A stretch of DNA of 64,000 bases from positions 92,854,925 to 92,918,924 of the forward strand of contig OY743168.1 in NCBI GenBank assembly GCA_963555705.1, written 5' to 3'. This stretch comes from Ligustrum vulgare. Lineage: Eukaryota; Streptophyta; Magnoliopsida; Lamiales; Oleaceae. Positions 23,171 to 34,593 of this stretch are shown here, in pieces; the stretch's first letter is position 1; each line of letters opens with the position of its first letter. The notes below the pieces were generated by a model. It worked only from the letters and a program-made list of their open reading frames with translations, did no database searches and was not told where the DNA came from. The position numbers and the translations under genes are program-made.

Positions 23171-24969
23171 TGTTGACCTATGGTCAATTTGACCTTATTG
23201 TTTTGATCATAACAAACAAGAATTTATTGTGTTGCTAACAAGTGTACTTCAAGTGTTTCATGTAATGATAAATATTCAAAGCACTCAATGTTCAAAACGT
23301 CTCTCAAAGATATAAATCAAAGTTATGTGATCGAGCACATGAGACGCAAAGAAGATCATGAAAGAATTGAAGATATTCAAATGATCAAAATTGAGGTTGA
23401 AAAGCATGACATGAAGATCAAGAATTCAAGCATACAAGATTAGAGTTGATTTAACATATGTAAAGGTATAACACTCTCAATCTTTAGCGATGAAATTCAA
23501 CGAGCTCGAAAATGATTTTTTATGCATCAAGAAACTTATTTGAAAATTCATCAATTGCATAAAAATGATTTTTCAAATCATAACATGAAATAGTTTTTGG
23601 AAAAATAAACTTTTTGACATTAAAATAAAAATTCATGTTTTTATACTTTCGGTCGACCGAAAGTATACTTGATCGACCGAAAGTCTGGTCGACCGAAATA
23701 AGCTGATCAACCGAAAGTTCAACGGTTAAAAATGCAACGGCTATATTAATGTTTTGGTCGACCGAAACTCCAGAACCGGTCGACCAAAACTGGCTGAACT
23801 TGAAATTTTTCATCTATAAATAGCCATCACATTTGCATTCAATTTGAACAACTTAGAAAACATTTTGTACAAACTTTCTTGTGAAAATTCATTGTTCTTA
23901 CTTGGTATATATTCATCTTTTATTTTCATAAAACTTTGATTGATCTAAACTTTGTTTTATCAAATTCATCAAAGTTTTTGGAAGAAAGTTTTGTGAAGAT
24001 TCTTGGTTTTATATTGTTTAAACTTCTTCAACATCTTCACATTATATTGGAATTGAAGTGTAAGTCTCTCTTTGTTCTAAACTTGTTTTAATCTTTTAAA
24101 AGAGAGAAATTCCAATTAAGGAACTTTGATTATTGGTGCTACATTATTCATCATCATTTGATTCATCAAAGTTCCATTGCCTAAACACTTTGAGCTTAAC
24201 TTATTGTTAATTATTCAAGTGTGCCATCTCTTGGTACTTAATTTGATTCAATATTTTTAACAAGAGATCATTTGAAAAACTTTGTTTGATTGCATTGAAC
24301 TTTTCATTATCATTTGCATCAAAGTTTTTCTCTAACACTCGAGCTTAATTCATTGCTATCTATTGAAGTGTTAGCCTAACTCTCTCGGTACTTAATTTGA
24401 GTATATCATTTGTCAAGAGAGTTATTTCAATTGTAAATTCAATTCATTATATCTTGTGGTTTCGAGAACCTTGTGAAAACTCGATTGTTGGTTTCGAGAG
24501 CCTTGTCAAAACTCGATTGTTGGTTTCGAGAGCCGTGTGAAAACTCGATTGTAAAGGATAGGCGCTCCTTGTTGTAAGTCGCCTAAGGATTTGGTACTCC
24601 TTATTGTAAGTTACCAAAATAGTGGATTTGGCCTTGCTCGTAACGGAGAGCTCGATAACGGGGGACGTAGATCACGTTGGTTGATTGAACCTCCATAAAT
24701 GGCGTTTGCACTCTCTTATCCCTTTTACTTACGTACATTGCACTTACTCTATTCTATCAATTTATATTGTGCAACATTATATCTAAGTGTTATACTTGCT
24801 TTATCAATTAAGTTTACACATATATAGCACACTACATTGATAGATTAGTTACTTGTAACACTAAGTGCTCATATTTGTACCCATTGGTTTTTAAGTTTGA
24901 AATTATTATAGAAAAAGTTTTATAAACCAATTCACCCCCCCTCTTGGTTAGTTTACTCTTGGACTAACA
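23171..24969 (+). repeat. SIRE-like LTR (1799 bp)
   Basis: Begins TGTTGACC and ends GGACTAACA. TATA box TATAAATA is at 23815-23822. A 32-bp unit ('ggtttcgagaaccttgtg...') is repeated three times with period exactly 32 at 24458, 24490 and 24522. U3 carries the palindrome cluster at 23642-23790. Confidence 0.7.
23642..23790 (+). promoter_or_regulatory. palindrome cluster in the SIRE-like U3
   Basis: Includes a perfect 26-bp palindrome at 23642-23667 centred on GGTCGACC, then further GGTCGACCGAAA-type half or full sites at about 23669, 23685, 23704, 23754 and 23774. It ends 25 bp before the TATA box. The core is the same as in the CRM-A/B/C LTRs, although this is a copia LTR. Confidence 0.75.
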
Positions 24970-26099
24970 GTTACTATATACAATTTCATTTTAAAGAAAC
25001 TTCCAAAGTTTCAAAAATCAAATCATAATTGTGATTTTATTAATTAAATAAAGAATTAAAATATTTTATTAATTAAATATGTTAAAGTTATAATGTTATA
25101 CAATTTATGATTACATGATCACAATTTATTTATCGATCATGAAATATCAAATTAATTGGTTGCTCATTATTTTTTCAATTAGAAATACTAATTTGATAGG
25201 TCACAATTTATTTATTGTATTATTTCTCAGTTACAAATCACAAATTTTATTGATCACAATTTATTTTACGGTCACAAAGTAACAAATTTTGAGTAACGAT
25301 TACAAAGTTTTTGTCACAATCTCATATATATATTTTTTGTCACGTCACTTAATAGACACAAGTTATCTATTTTAAACGTGATCATATTTTTATTAGTCAC
25401 AAATTATTTAATTTATTGGTTACAATCACACAAATAATTAATCACGAACACTCTTCATCCCGCCAAAACCACCATGGACACCCACCCGATGCATACCACC
25501 TCACACCACATGTATCCACCAGCATCACAACTACCTGCATCAACGCCACCACCGCTATCTGCAAACCATTAACAACCACCACCAACAACGACCATCATTT
25601 GTAAACTATTAACAACCACCAACATAAACCACTGAAAAACTCCAACTAATCGATCAAATTAGATCGGATGAAGAAACCACCCCAAGACCCCAAAATTTCG
25701 ATAAAGCATCGACGCTCACACAGCAGCGAGAACTGCTGTGAGCACCGAACATTCAAACTTGCTTGTCCTCAATATGAGACCAATATTTAAAAAATTGTTA
25801 ATCTCAATGACCTAGTTGCGGGCCACAATAAGTGAAAAATCATCCAACGAGTAAAAGATTTTTTTTAATAATAAAAGGGGGGGGGGGGGGGGGGGGGCTT
25901 AGAAGGTGTATTCAAAACAGAAATTGCTTTGGCTTAAAAAAAAAAAAAAAAATATTGAATCAAAATATTATCCAGTAGCGAATTACCTATGTTATAATAT
26001 TGATTAAAGGTGATTTTGTTTTTATTCCAACAATTGGTTCTAAATTTGTAGTTAGATGAAATAATCACATTGAACGCAACCTATTATACAGAATTATAA
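24970..26099. other. noncoding DNA, right half of a mirror-symmetric region
   Basis: 25100-25430 repeats 'aggtcacaatt', 'gatcacaatt' and 'ggtcacaaa', the reverse complement of the left-half words. 25440-25640 is CCACCA/ATCAC-rich on the plus strand, the inverse of 21750-22140. 25660-25760 is GC-richer. A G21 run lies at 25877-25897, followed by an A run. The short open frame across the CCACC tract is compositional. Confidence 0.35.
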
Positions 26100-26295
26100 T
26101 AAGTGAACAAAAGAGGTTAAGTGGGAGGAAATCTTTGTTTTATTCACTGCTTGTTGAATTACAATCGCAGACGCAGACTAGAATTTATAGAAATAAAACC
26201 AGGAACAAACTCAACTAAATAACAGATTACTAAAGACCACAAAACAAACAACTAATTTCACAGTTAACAATTTCGTGAAATAATTATTTCTAACA
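26100..26295 (-). repeat. copia 3' LTR, left edge uncertain
   Basis: The sense-strand start TGTTAGAAATAATT is at 26295, directly after the purine tract. The other end cannot be fixed because the partner LTR is absent; TG at 26104 is one option. Confidence 0.45.
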
Positions 26296-26402
26296 TTCCC
26301 TCCCTTAAACTGAAATGGTAGAACTTCAGTTTACTTGTGTTGCAAAATCCCTCCCTCAGATTGGATCTTCCTTGGTGCAAACTCCAAGCAATCTCCGCAT
26401 CT

Positions 26403-27165
26403 TCAGAAAATATCAGCCACCTGATCTTCACTTGTGCAGAAAACCAGATCAATAACTCCATCATTTGAAAGATCACGTAGAAAATGAAATTTCAAAACAA
26501 TGTGCTTGCATCTTCCATGAAGAATTGGATTTTTTGAAAGTTTGATTGCTGAGCTATTATCACAAAAGATTAGAGTAGAATCAGATTGCTTGAAATTGAG
26601 TTCCTCAAATAGTTTACTCAATTAGAGTGCTTGACATGACATGCACAAGTAGCTGCTGCAACAAATTTTGCCTCGGTTATAGATAGAGTCACTACATGTT
26701 GTTTCTTTGATGATCATGAGATAGCTGCTGAACCAAACATAAAAACATATCCAGATGTGCTTCTTCTATCCTCCACATCTCCTGTATAATCACTGTCCGT
26801 AACCCAAGCAAATCTGATTTTTCACCACATTTGTAAAGTAGTCCAAAATCTGTAGTACCCAGCAAATAACCAAGTATCCTCTTTGCTGCCAGAAAATGAG
26901 TTTCTTTGGACTCTCCATAAATCTGCTGTTGAGACTCACAGCTTGCATCATATTAGGTCGAGTTGCTGTCAAATACATCAAGCTTCCAACTATTTTTCTG
27001 TAAAGAGTAGTATCAACTCTTTTTCCTGTTGGATACAAGTTTCAAACCTTTTTCAACTGGAGTTATTACAGGATTGCAATTGTTCATTAGGAATCTTTCT
27101 AAGATTTCATGAGCATATTTTCTTTGAGAAACGAAGACTCCAACAGTAGATTGCATTATTTCTAT
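26403..27165 (-). pseudogene. copia RT end and RNase H, frameshifted
   Basis: 27165-27013 continues the RT frame after the MITE (FVSQRKYAHEILERF). 27038-26790 has the conserved YRKIVGSLMYLTATRPNMM at the RT-RNase H junction. 26621-26403 holds the RNase H end (IFCDNSSAIKLSKNPILHGR, KHIVLKFHFLRDL, EDQVADIF). At least three frame changes or stops separate them. Confidence 0.8.
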
Positions 27166-28142
27166 TAGGGATGGACATGGTTCGATTTGGTTCTGGTTCA
27201 ATTGGAACCAAACTGAACCATGAACCGATGATTTTTTTACCAATGAAACCAATCGATTTTTATAAAGATATGGAACCAAACCGCTCGGTTCTGGTTTGGT
27301 TTGATTTGGTTCCCAGTACATTACTTAAATTTTAAAATATAAAAGCAAATTATCATCACATACCATATCCACGATCATAATAAGTTAGTACTTAGTAATG
27401 ATTAAGGAAATTCATTTACCAAAGTTTAAACTAATACACAAATATCAAGTTACATCTCCATATAAAATATTGTCTAATAACAATGATTTAAAAATGTAGA
27501 CGAATGAGTCATTGATAGAGATTAATTATATCAAGGTACATGACTACGTCTTCATTCTTACCCAGAAACTATTAGCATAAAACAAATAAAATTAATGCAC
27601 GAAACACAAGATGATGCTTATAATCTCATAATGCCTCTTTGAACTACAAGCATCATGTTTTAGGACGAGTTAACAAATGTCCTGATTTCATCAAAAATGT
27701 GAGGGATATGTAATGCATGAAATCTTCCAGCGAGTAAAAGGAGACGTAAAAGTCACATTCAAATATTTTCAGTTACACAGTAAGCAAAACCTCTTGCAAG
27801 ATACATATCAAAAATGAAAAAGGAAAAATAAGAGAGGATTAAAGAAAAATAAATTTAGATTTCTGATGGCATAAACAAACTAAGACCTAGATTACCAAAA
27901 GATTAGATAAAGTTAATTTTTTAACTTTTAAGAATAATTAAAAAAAATTGATCTAAAAGTGGGCTTGAGTTTCGGTTCTTGGTTCTAGAACAAGAACCGA
28001 AACCAAAACCGTTTGGTTCTCCATACTAAGAACCAAACTATTAATTTTTTTTTTTTTTTTTTTTGTAAAACCTAACCAAACCGCTCGGTTCGGTTTGGTT
28101 CCGGTTTGGTTTGGTTAGGTCCGGTCATTTTGTCCACCCCTA
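27166..28142. mobile_element. hAT-like non-autonomous element in the copia RT
   Basis: 977 bp with ends TAGGGATGGACA and TGTCCACCCCTA and the 8-bp target duplication ATTTCTAT at 27158-27165 and 28143-28150. Subterminal regions are rich in GGTTCGGTTTGG-type words, typical of plant elements with TAGGGGTGG termini. No transposase. An 8-bp duplication fits hAT. Confidence 0.85.
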
Positions 28143-28757
28143 ATTTCTATGCCAAGAAAATAGTGTAGTTGCCCAAGATCAGTCATTTCAAACTCTTGCA
28201 TCATTGATTGCTTGAACTCTTCAAACATGGCCTTATCATTTCCTAAGTAAATTAAGTCATCTACGTATAAACATATCAATAACTTATTACCGCCTCCCTT
28301 CAATTTTTGTATACAAAGTATGCTCATAAGGACATTTATGGAAACATTTTCTTAAAAAATAAGCATCTATGCGACTATACCAAGCTCTAGGAGCTTGTTT
28401 TAGTCCATATAATGCCTTTTTGAGTCTGCAAACTTTATGCTCACTGCCTGCCTTCAAATATCCTACATGTTGATCAACAAATACCTCTTCAAGCAATTCT
28501 CTATGTAAAAATACCGACTTTACATCCAGCTGGAAAAGAGTCCAAGAGTGTTGAGCAGCTAATGCAATTATCAGTCTAATTGTGTCATGCCTTGCAACTG
28601 GAGCATAAACTTCTTTATAATCTACACCAAACTCTTGCTTGTACCCTTTAGCCACGAGCTGAGCTTTATATTTGTCAACCTCACAATTCTCTTTTAACTT
28701 TGTCTTGTAAATCCACTTAACACCGATTGTCTTTTGCCCTTTTGGAAGTTCAACCAA
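28115..28757 (-). pseudogene. copia reverse transcriptase, 5' and middle parts
   Basis: 28757-28287: VKWIYKTKLKENCEVDKYKA, YAPVARHDTIRLIIALAAQH, FQLDVKSVFLHRELLEEVFV, KALYGLKQAPRAWYSRIDAY. 28327-28151, in another frame, has the catalytic LLICLYVDDLIYLGND. The frame then enters the MITE at 28142. It resumes in phase at 27165 once the MITE and one target copy are removed. Confidence 0.85.
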
Positions 28758-29443
28758 TTCCCAAGTGTTATTTCATTCAATGGCTGCTATTTCTTCATCT
28801 ATTGCTTTCTGCCATTTTTGTTCTTTGATAGCTTCTTCATATTTTATAGCATCATAATCTGAGAATGTGTGAAAATATCTTCAAAATCATTGAATTATGT
28901 TACCTCATAGTCTGACATCCATTCTGGCCTTCTTCTAACTTGATGAGGACGTGAACCACCTGTAGTTTGAAGCTGGTCATTATTTCGTGGTGTTGCTGAT
29001 GTAACTTCAGGGGTTGTGTGTACTCCATTTTGATGATTTTCAGATATAGTAACTGCTGGTACATGTGGCTGCAGCTCTTCATCACCATTTTCTTCCTCAA
29101 AGTTTGCTGGAATTTTTTTTCCATCAGCATTGTTATTGCTCTAGGGCTAGAAATTTCCTTCATCAAAGACAACGTCACGACTCATAATGATTTTTTTTTT
29201 TGTAATAGGATTATATAACCTGTACGCCTTTGACTGATCACTTATGGCAAGAAAAATGCACTTGTCACCTTTACCATCAAGTTTGGTTCTCTTTTGATCT
29301 GGAACGTGAGCGTATCCAATACTTCCAAAAATCTTGAAATGCTCAACCGCCAGTCTGTGTCCACTCCAAGCTTGTTTGGGTTCATGTTTTGAACGGCGAG
29401 AGTGGGACTTCTATTTAAGATATGAACGCTCCAGTTGACTGTT
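28758..29443 (-). pseudogene. copia integrase-RT spacer, degraded
   Basis: No long frame remains. Scattered words match the copia region between integrase and RT. Frames here are short and out of register. Confidence 0.5.
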
Positions 29444-30411
29444 TCAGGCTAGAAACTTTTTTGGAATCTCACTCATTGCCAAAAGACTTCTCACCATGTT
29501 CAGAATTGTGCGATTCTTCCTTTCACTTACACCATTTTGTTGAGGTGTATAGGCTGCTGTAAGTTGTCGTTTGATGCCATGTTTCTCACAGAATTCTACA
29601 AATTCTTTTGAATTATATTCCCCTCCATGATCAGTCTGAAGCACTTGTATCAATCTGTTGGTTTCATTCTCCACCATTGCTTTATAATTTTTGAAGGCTG
29701 AAAAGGCTTCAGATTTCTCCTGTAATAGGTACGCCCAAGTTTTCCGACTATAATCATCTATGAAGCTAATAAAATACGATTTACCTCCATTAGATGTTGG
29801 GCAGATATCAGAATAAATCAGCTTAAGCACCTTCTTTGCTCTCCATGATTTTCCTTTAGGAAAGGGATCTCGATATTGTTTGCTAACAATGCACTCTTCG
29901 AAAATATAAGAGGGATTGAAAAACTGTGGAAGACCTTCTACCATCCCCTTTTGTTGCAAAGTCTTTAAGCCATTAAAGTTGAGATGTCCATACCGGTAAT
30001 GAAAAAGCCATGCCACATCCTTTAATCTTGCTGAGAAACATAAGTGAGTAACATTTTTGAGATAGAGCGGGAACATTCTATTTGATGTCATGTTGACTCG
30101 ATCAATCAAGCCTAACTTTTCATCTTGTATTTAACATACTCCATCTTTGATTGAAAATTCATAGCCTTCTCTTGCAACTGGCCAACACTCAATAGATTAG
30201 TCTTTAGTTCTGGGACAAAAAGAACATTAGAAATATTTTGGACGGAACCTCCATCGGATTGGATGATCACCCTTCCTTTTCCCTTTACAGAGATTTTTGA
30301 GTTGTCCCCAAACTTCAAAGTGTCATGATAAGATTCATCCAAGAAAGAGAATATGTTCTTGTTTCCACTCATGTGATTCCTGCCACCAGTATCTAGGTAC
30401 CATATATTTAT
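29444..30411 (-). pseudogene. copia protease and integrase
   Basis: Protease starts at about 30402 with WYLDTGGRNHMSGNKN (active-site D-T-G), then continues to a stop at 30112. 30109-29444 holds the pre-integrase zinc region HYRYGHLN...FEECIVSKQ, where a normally conserved Cys is Phe, and the integrase core with IYSDICPTSNGGKS, LQTDHGGEYNS and QQNGVSERKNRT, i.e. D, D and E in DD35E arrangement. Confidence 0.85.
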
Positions 30412-30420
30412 TTAAATAAT

Positions 30421-30558
30421 TTAATTCTCGAAATTTGAATGTTGTTCATACATATGTTCAATTAAAGCATTTCGAAGTCCAATGTAAGCCTCCTTATCCT
30501 CAATTTGACAGTAAGGAGCGAGAAACTCTAAGAAACAGTCATTTTCATCTACAACCAT
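30421..30558 (-). pseudogene. short coding-like segment of unknown origin
   Basis: A 45-codon minus-strand frame (ATG at 30558, TAA at 30421) with a balanced, non-AT-driven composition: EFLAPYCQIEDKEAY and LRNALIEHMYEQHSNFEN. It abuts the truncated 5' edge of the copia element. The tail vaguely resembles the C-terminal ends of plant PIF/Harbinger nuclease-like proteins, but I cannot assign it. The frame is open a further 7 codons upstream of the ATG. Confidence 0.35.
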
Positions 30559-30586
30559 CTCAAGTTGTGGTAAAAATAATGGTCAA

Positions 30587-30930
30587 ATAAGAAACACAAA
30601 TTCAATAAATTTCAATATAGATGAACTAACCACGTTTTTTCCTACAAATATTAATTCAACCAAACTAAATAATTAATTGTATATCAATTGTTTAAAAACA
30701 TGGATAGAATTGAAAAATAATGGGAATTTCTTGGTTAAAACATGGCAAACTTGGAAAAAAAAAAAAGGCTTCGTCTTCAACCCAGGGGATGTCGTCTCAA
30801 CCCAGAAAATGCCGTCTTTGGTGCTGCACTGTTCAAAAACTGCAAAAATGCCGTTTTGGCACCACAGATGCAATCCTGGTCGGAGAAGAGAAGAACTGTA
30901 AAATCTCTAAATTTGCAGTTTTAAAGTACC
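30587..30930. other. intergenic DNA before the TAT LTR
   Basis: About 340 bp. 30770-30900 is GC-richer, with a partial internal repeat ('atgtcgtctcaaccca', 'atgccgtcttt', 'atgccgttttgg'). Several overlapping short frames on both strands; none convincing. Confidence 0.35.
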
Positions 30931-31588
30931 TGTTGAGACAGTGCCCAAAATGGAGTACAATGAACCACCAGTGAGGGCCCAATAAAGGCTCAATGGACCT
31001 TAGCCCATGATTAAAGTTTAGGATATCACCTTGGGCCAACTATCGAGGTGGAATAGCACATGAACTTCTTTAGCCGAACTGATTTATGCCTAGCTGATGT
31101 GTTTTATGTTTAGCCGAGGTGCTCTATGGTGACACCTCAGATGAGTGATGGGACAATGGATGAAGTCAGAGATATGACGTCGCCTTTATCAAAAAGTGAC
31201 AGGCGTCCATCCCCTACTAAACGTAATAATGATTACTGTCAAAAAGTAAGATCTTCCTCTCCAACAGTTAGGGTAAATACACGTGTAAAGTCCACCACGT
31301 GTCGCCATCCAAAATTATAACTTCCCCTATAAATAGAACACTCCTCCCACCTAATAAGGGGTTAGCATTTTCACTCTCTTAACTGAATATTTTTACTCTC
31401 ACTCCCCTTTATCTCTTTTACACACTTATATTTCCCGCACTTAATTTATATTTGCTTGAAATGAGCACTGACTTTGGCATCAGAGTGCAAACGGGAGTCA
31501 CCTCGGCCACCTTTGCAAACTGATTGTTTGTCACAATGCGCAGGAGATCCACGTGTTCAAGAGAGAGGAGCTAAGACGTGTTGGTCCA
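30931..31588 (+). repeat. TAT 5' LTR
   Basis: Start defined by identity with 63916 onward (with a 16-base difference near 30985). The end is placed just before the primer site and is approximate. TATA box TATAAATA lies at 31328-31335. No palindrome cluster of the kind seen in the other LTRs. Confidence 0.7.
31328..31335 (+). promoter_or_regulatory. TATA box in the TAT LTR
   Basis: TATAAATA preceded by CCCC and followed at 30-60 bases by 'cactctcttaact', the expected region of transcript start. Confidence 0.6.
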
Positions 31589-31606
31589 AGGTCGTCGTCT
31601 GTGGGA
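31589..31606 (+). other. TAT primer binding site, degraded
   Basis: AGGTCGTCGTCTGTGGGA resembles the TGGCGCCGTCTGTGGGA-type site common after Tat-type LTRs, with several changes. Confidence 0.45.
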
Positions 31607-31708
31607 AACCATACTGCTAACCACGAAAATGCATGGTAAAAAATGCTACAAAAAAAAACCTTGAAAAAGGGCGAGTAACCTCTTGCAAAAGAGCGGAGAA
31701 CTACAAGA

Positions 31709-31848
31709 ACTTTGAAACATAAGTTTATTAACTTTGAAAAAAGCGTGAAACTTTGAAAATAAGTTTATTAACCTTGAAAATGCTTGAAACTTAGAAACAT
31801 AAGTTTAATAACCTTGAAAAAGGTTTAGAACTTTGAGATAAAAGTTCA
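31709..31848 (+). repeat. ~40-bp tandem repeat in the TAT leader
   Basis: Units begin at 31709, 31750, 31789 and 31830 (periods 41, 39, 41) with the pattern 'actttgaaacataagtttattaa' followed by 'cttgaaaa'. It lies just before the gag ATG at 31893. Confidence 0.75.
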
Positions 31849-31892
31849 CCTATCTTTGAAAGAAAAGATAAAACCAAGAAACTGCTCTAAAC

Positions 31893-33655
31893 ATGAATGA
31901 AAATGACGATGATGTTAACCCTCGTAGAAGTAGAGACGACCAACACAGGGAGGAAGAGGCTCCCCAGAGGCCTCGTGAGAACACAAATGAGGGGGTGGCC
32001 CAACCTAACCCTCCACGTCGGCACCGAAATCGTCGCATGCTGCGAGATATGACTCGCATGGCAGCCCAGATGTTGGAAATGCAGAAACAGTAGATAGAGC
32101 AGACTGCTGCAATGAATGTCTATGTGGCTAGAGGGTATGTTATAAATGAACCCGTGATGCCCCCACAATACTCATAGCCACATTACTCACCATCTGATGT
32201 GGCTACTGCCTCTTACTACTATCAAGACCCGCAGGCATACGACGAGGTGGAGTATGTTCCTCTCTACGAAGAAGGTCCGATGCATGAAGTACCGAGAGAA
32301 CAAGGCCAACCCCCAATTAACCAAAGGGAGGCTTCTCCCTCAAAATCTGGCAGTGTTTTTAGCCGGATAGGAGGGTTATTCGAGCCTAGAAATAGGCGGG
32401 AGCGACGGGCTGAAGAAGCCTTGTCGCGGAGCCAAATGCATAGAGACCGGTATGATACAGGGGCGGAAAATTGAGCCCCACATATGAGCCTAGGAATAGG
32501 CGGGAAACAAGGGCAGAAGCAGCTTGGACCAAATCTCATGATGGCCTTCCGACCTTTAAAAGGCCAAACTACGGTCGAGTTTTGCCACCACGAAGGCAGA
32601 ACTACGCTCAACCGCCCTACGAACAATACCATGACCTGATGCACTCCGACCATGATGAGAACAGTGAATTACCGTCCTACGAGCTGGATGATGAAGAGGA
32701 AATAAGTCCCTTTACGGAGGGCATCCGAAAGTGCCCGATGCCCCATGACTTTGAAATTCCAGAAATAACGAAGTATTCTGGCCAAGGTGACTCTAATGAT
32801 CACCTGTTAAACTATCGCTCTAGCACGGAAATAGCCGGGGCCACTCCAGCACTGAAGTGCAAAGCCTTTGCATTAACCTTTGAGGGAAGTGCAATACGAT
32901 GGTATAATAAACTCCCTCCTGGTAGCATTCACAGTTGGAGAGATTTGAAGACAGCCTTCAAAAATGACTTTGTTTCCTCCAGGCTTGGCCAGCTCCCACT
33001 CCAGCGTCTTTAAGACTTACGGCAAGGAAGGGAGGAATCTTTGAAAAGCTACCTAGCTCGGTTTACTGAAGAGATGCACATTTTTGAGAACATCATCGAG
33101 GCGGAGATGTTTTTCGCACTGAAGGGGGGCCTAGACATGACGAGAATGTTTTGGAGGGATGTCCGAAGCAGAAAGCCGAGGGACTACAATGTCCTAGTAG
33201 ATCTGATGAAGAAAGAGATCGTCTCAGAAGAGATGGCTAGGTCCAGAGACAGCCATCCTCAAGGGAGATACAATCTTGGGTACCCCAATGAAGCGAATCA
33301 TAGGAAAGGAGGTAATAAGGATAGGTTCGGCAGTAATCGAATTGGAGCGCCACGTCCTTTTCCTGGAACCGAGTCTATTTATGCAGCAGAGATCACGGAG
33401 GCTATTCCTAACTTGAACTCCAATGCTCCTGCCTCGAATGCCCCCACAGCTCATGGAAGAATGGAAGGTAGCCGAAGTGGAAAGCAACCTATGATTGGGG
33501 CTTACTGCGCGTACCATAGGTATTATGGCCACGCAACAGAAGATTGTAGGGAAATCCACATGTTAGCGGACCAAAAGGCACATGGAAGAAGGAGAGATAA
33601 CTTCTCTCCTGAAAAAGGAAAGACGCAAAAGCCAGGTAACCAAAAGTTTAAATGA
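31893..33655 (+). pseudogene. gag: TAT gag, multiply broken
   Basis: Starts at ATG 31893 (MNENDDDVNPRRSRDD). The first frame meets TAG at 32091-32093 and another TAG at about 32175-32177. It ends at 32474, and the gag continues in a second frame from about 32471. That frame has a TAA at 33011-33013 and stops at 33653-33655. Core: PMPHDFEIPEITKYSGQGDS, AFALTFEGSAIRWYNKLPPG, SWRDLKTAFKNDF, SLKSYLARFTEEM. Near the end is the atypical knuckle CAYHRYYGHATEDC found in Tat elements. A duplicated phrase EPRNRRE.R occurs at about 32380 and 32490. Confidence 0.8.
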
Positions 33656-33685
33656 GCTGATAGGCGAGCTCCGTGGAAGAACCCA

Positions 33686-34393
33686 ATGAAGGAAAGGATT
33701 GACGGTCGTCAAAGAGACAGGGGCAAGGGTCAGGATAACTCCCTGGCACATGCTAAAGATACGAGGGAACCACCTATGCCTACAAATGAGTCGTCGATTC
33801 GTGAAATCGACACGATATTGGGAGGCCCCCATCCAGGTGGAAGCACAAATAACTCCCAGAAGCGGTATATCAGAGAAGCCAAGCAGCCCGCCAACGTGAA
33901 TTATCAAATTTATTCGCATTCTGTTGGTATGCCTCGGACGGAATCTATCACATTTACTCAGGATGATGCTATTGGGGTGCATTTCCCGCATAATGACGTG
34001 TTGGTTATACGGGTAGTGGTAGCTCGGAATGGATTGTCACAAATGAGGGTGGATGATGGTGCCTCGATAAACGTGATTTATGGAGTAACTTTTGATAAAA
34101 TGGGGATTAGCACCCCACTCATCCCGGTCCCAGATCCAATATATGGATTCACTGGGGACAACATAACTCCTAGAGGATCCATAACCCTTATGACTGAGGT
34201 AGGGCAAGCACTAACTTTCTCCAGAATCCCCATGGAATTCTTGATTGTAGACAAAATCTCCTCTTATCATGGCTTAATTGGGAGGCCGGGTCTTATTGAC
34301 TTGGGGGCTGCAACGCATACCAAATATATTTGCATGAAATTTCCCACGGAGCATGGTGTAGCAACTGTCAAGGGGAGCCAAACTGAATCATGA
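33686..34393 (+). pseudogene. TAT protease region
   Basis: Same frame as the second gag frame. Contains MRVDDGASINVIYGVTFDKM at the active site and YHGLIGRPGLIDLGA in the flap region. Closed by TGA at 34391-34393 and followed by a frameshift before RT. Confidence 0.75.
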
Positions 34394-34593
34394 GCATGTT
34401 ACACGAACGCAATTCAAAAATTTCAAGACCGGAGCTTGAACATGATTAGTGATGTGGCAATGGCCGAGGCTGCTCCAAACCCTGAAAGACTGGGTGAAGG
34501 GCCCTCAAGAAGTGAAGACGTTACAATGACGCTGGAAGAGGATCTAGCAGACCTAGACCCAAGAATGGCTGGGACAATTGCTCTTACCTAGCT

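Larger units (their letters stand above)
23047..24969 (+). mobile_element. Ty1/copia SIRE-like 3' end with LTR
   Basis: About 120 bp of internal sequence ends in a purine tract (AAAAAGGGGGAAAT, 23157-23170) followed by a 1799-bp LTR (23171-24969) with TGTT...AACA ends. The tract with its 'cataatcaaaaagggg' context, and the 'ttcaccccccctcttgg' near the LTR end, are typical of long-LTR copia elements of the SIRE type. The 5' LTR, gag and pol are absent and no target duplication was found, so this is a truncated copy. Confidence 0.65.
26100..30411 (-). mobile_element. Ty1/copia element, 5'-truncated and decayed
   Basis: Minus-strand order of protease, integrase, RT, RNase H, which is the Ty1/copia gene order. 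A purine tract AAGGGAGGGAA (26296-26306) precedes a putative 3' LTR. Homology starts abruptly at the protease site near 30403-30411; gag and the 5' LTR are missing. A hAT-like MITE interrupts the RT. Stops and frameshifts are frequent. I do not assign a lineage within copia. Confidence 0.8.

Noticed and set aside
23047..24969. Clean solo LTR from recombination
   Set aside because: About 120 bp of internal sequence with purine tract precedes the LTR and no target duplication was found, so a truncated element is the better description.
25416..25604. Plus-strand His/Thr-rich frame
   Set aside because: Produced by the CCACCA tract; mirror of the tract at 21750-22140.
30677..31039. Several short frames on both strands before the TAT LTR
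   Set aside because: They overlap one another, lack domains and run into the LTR without supporting signals.
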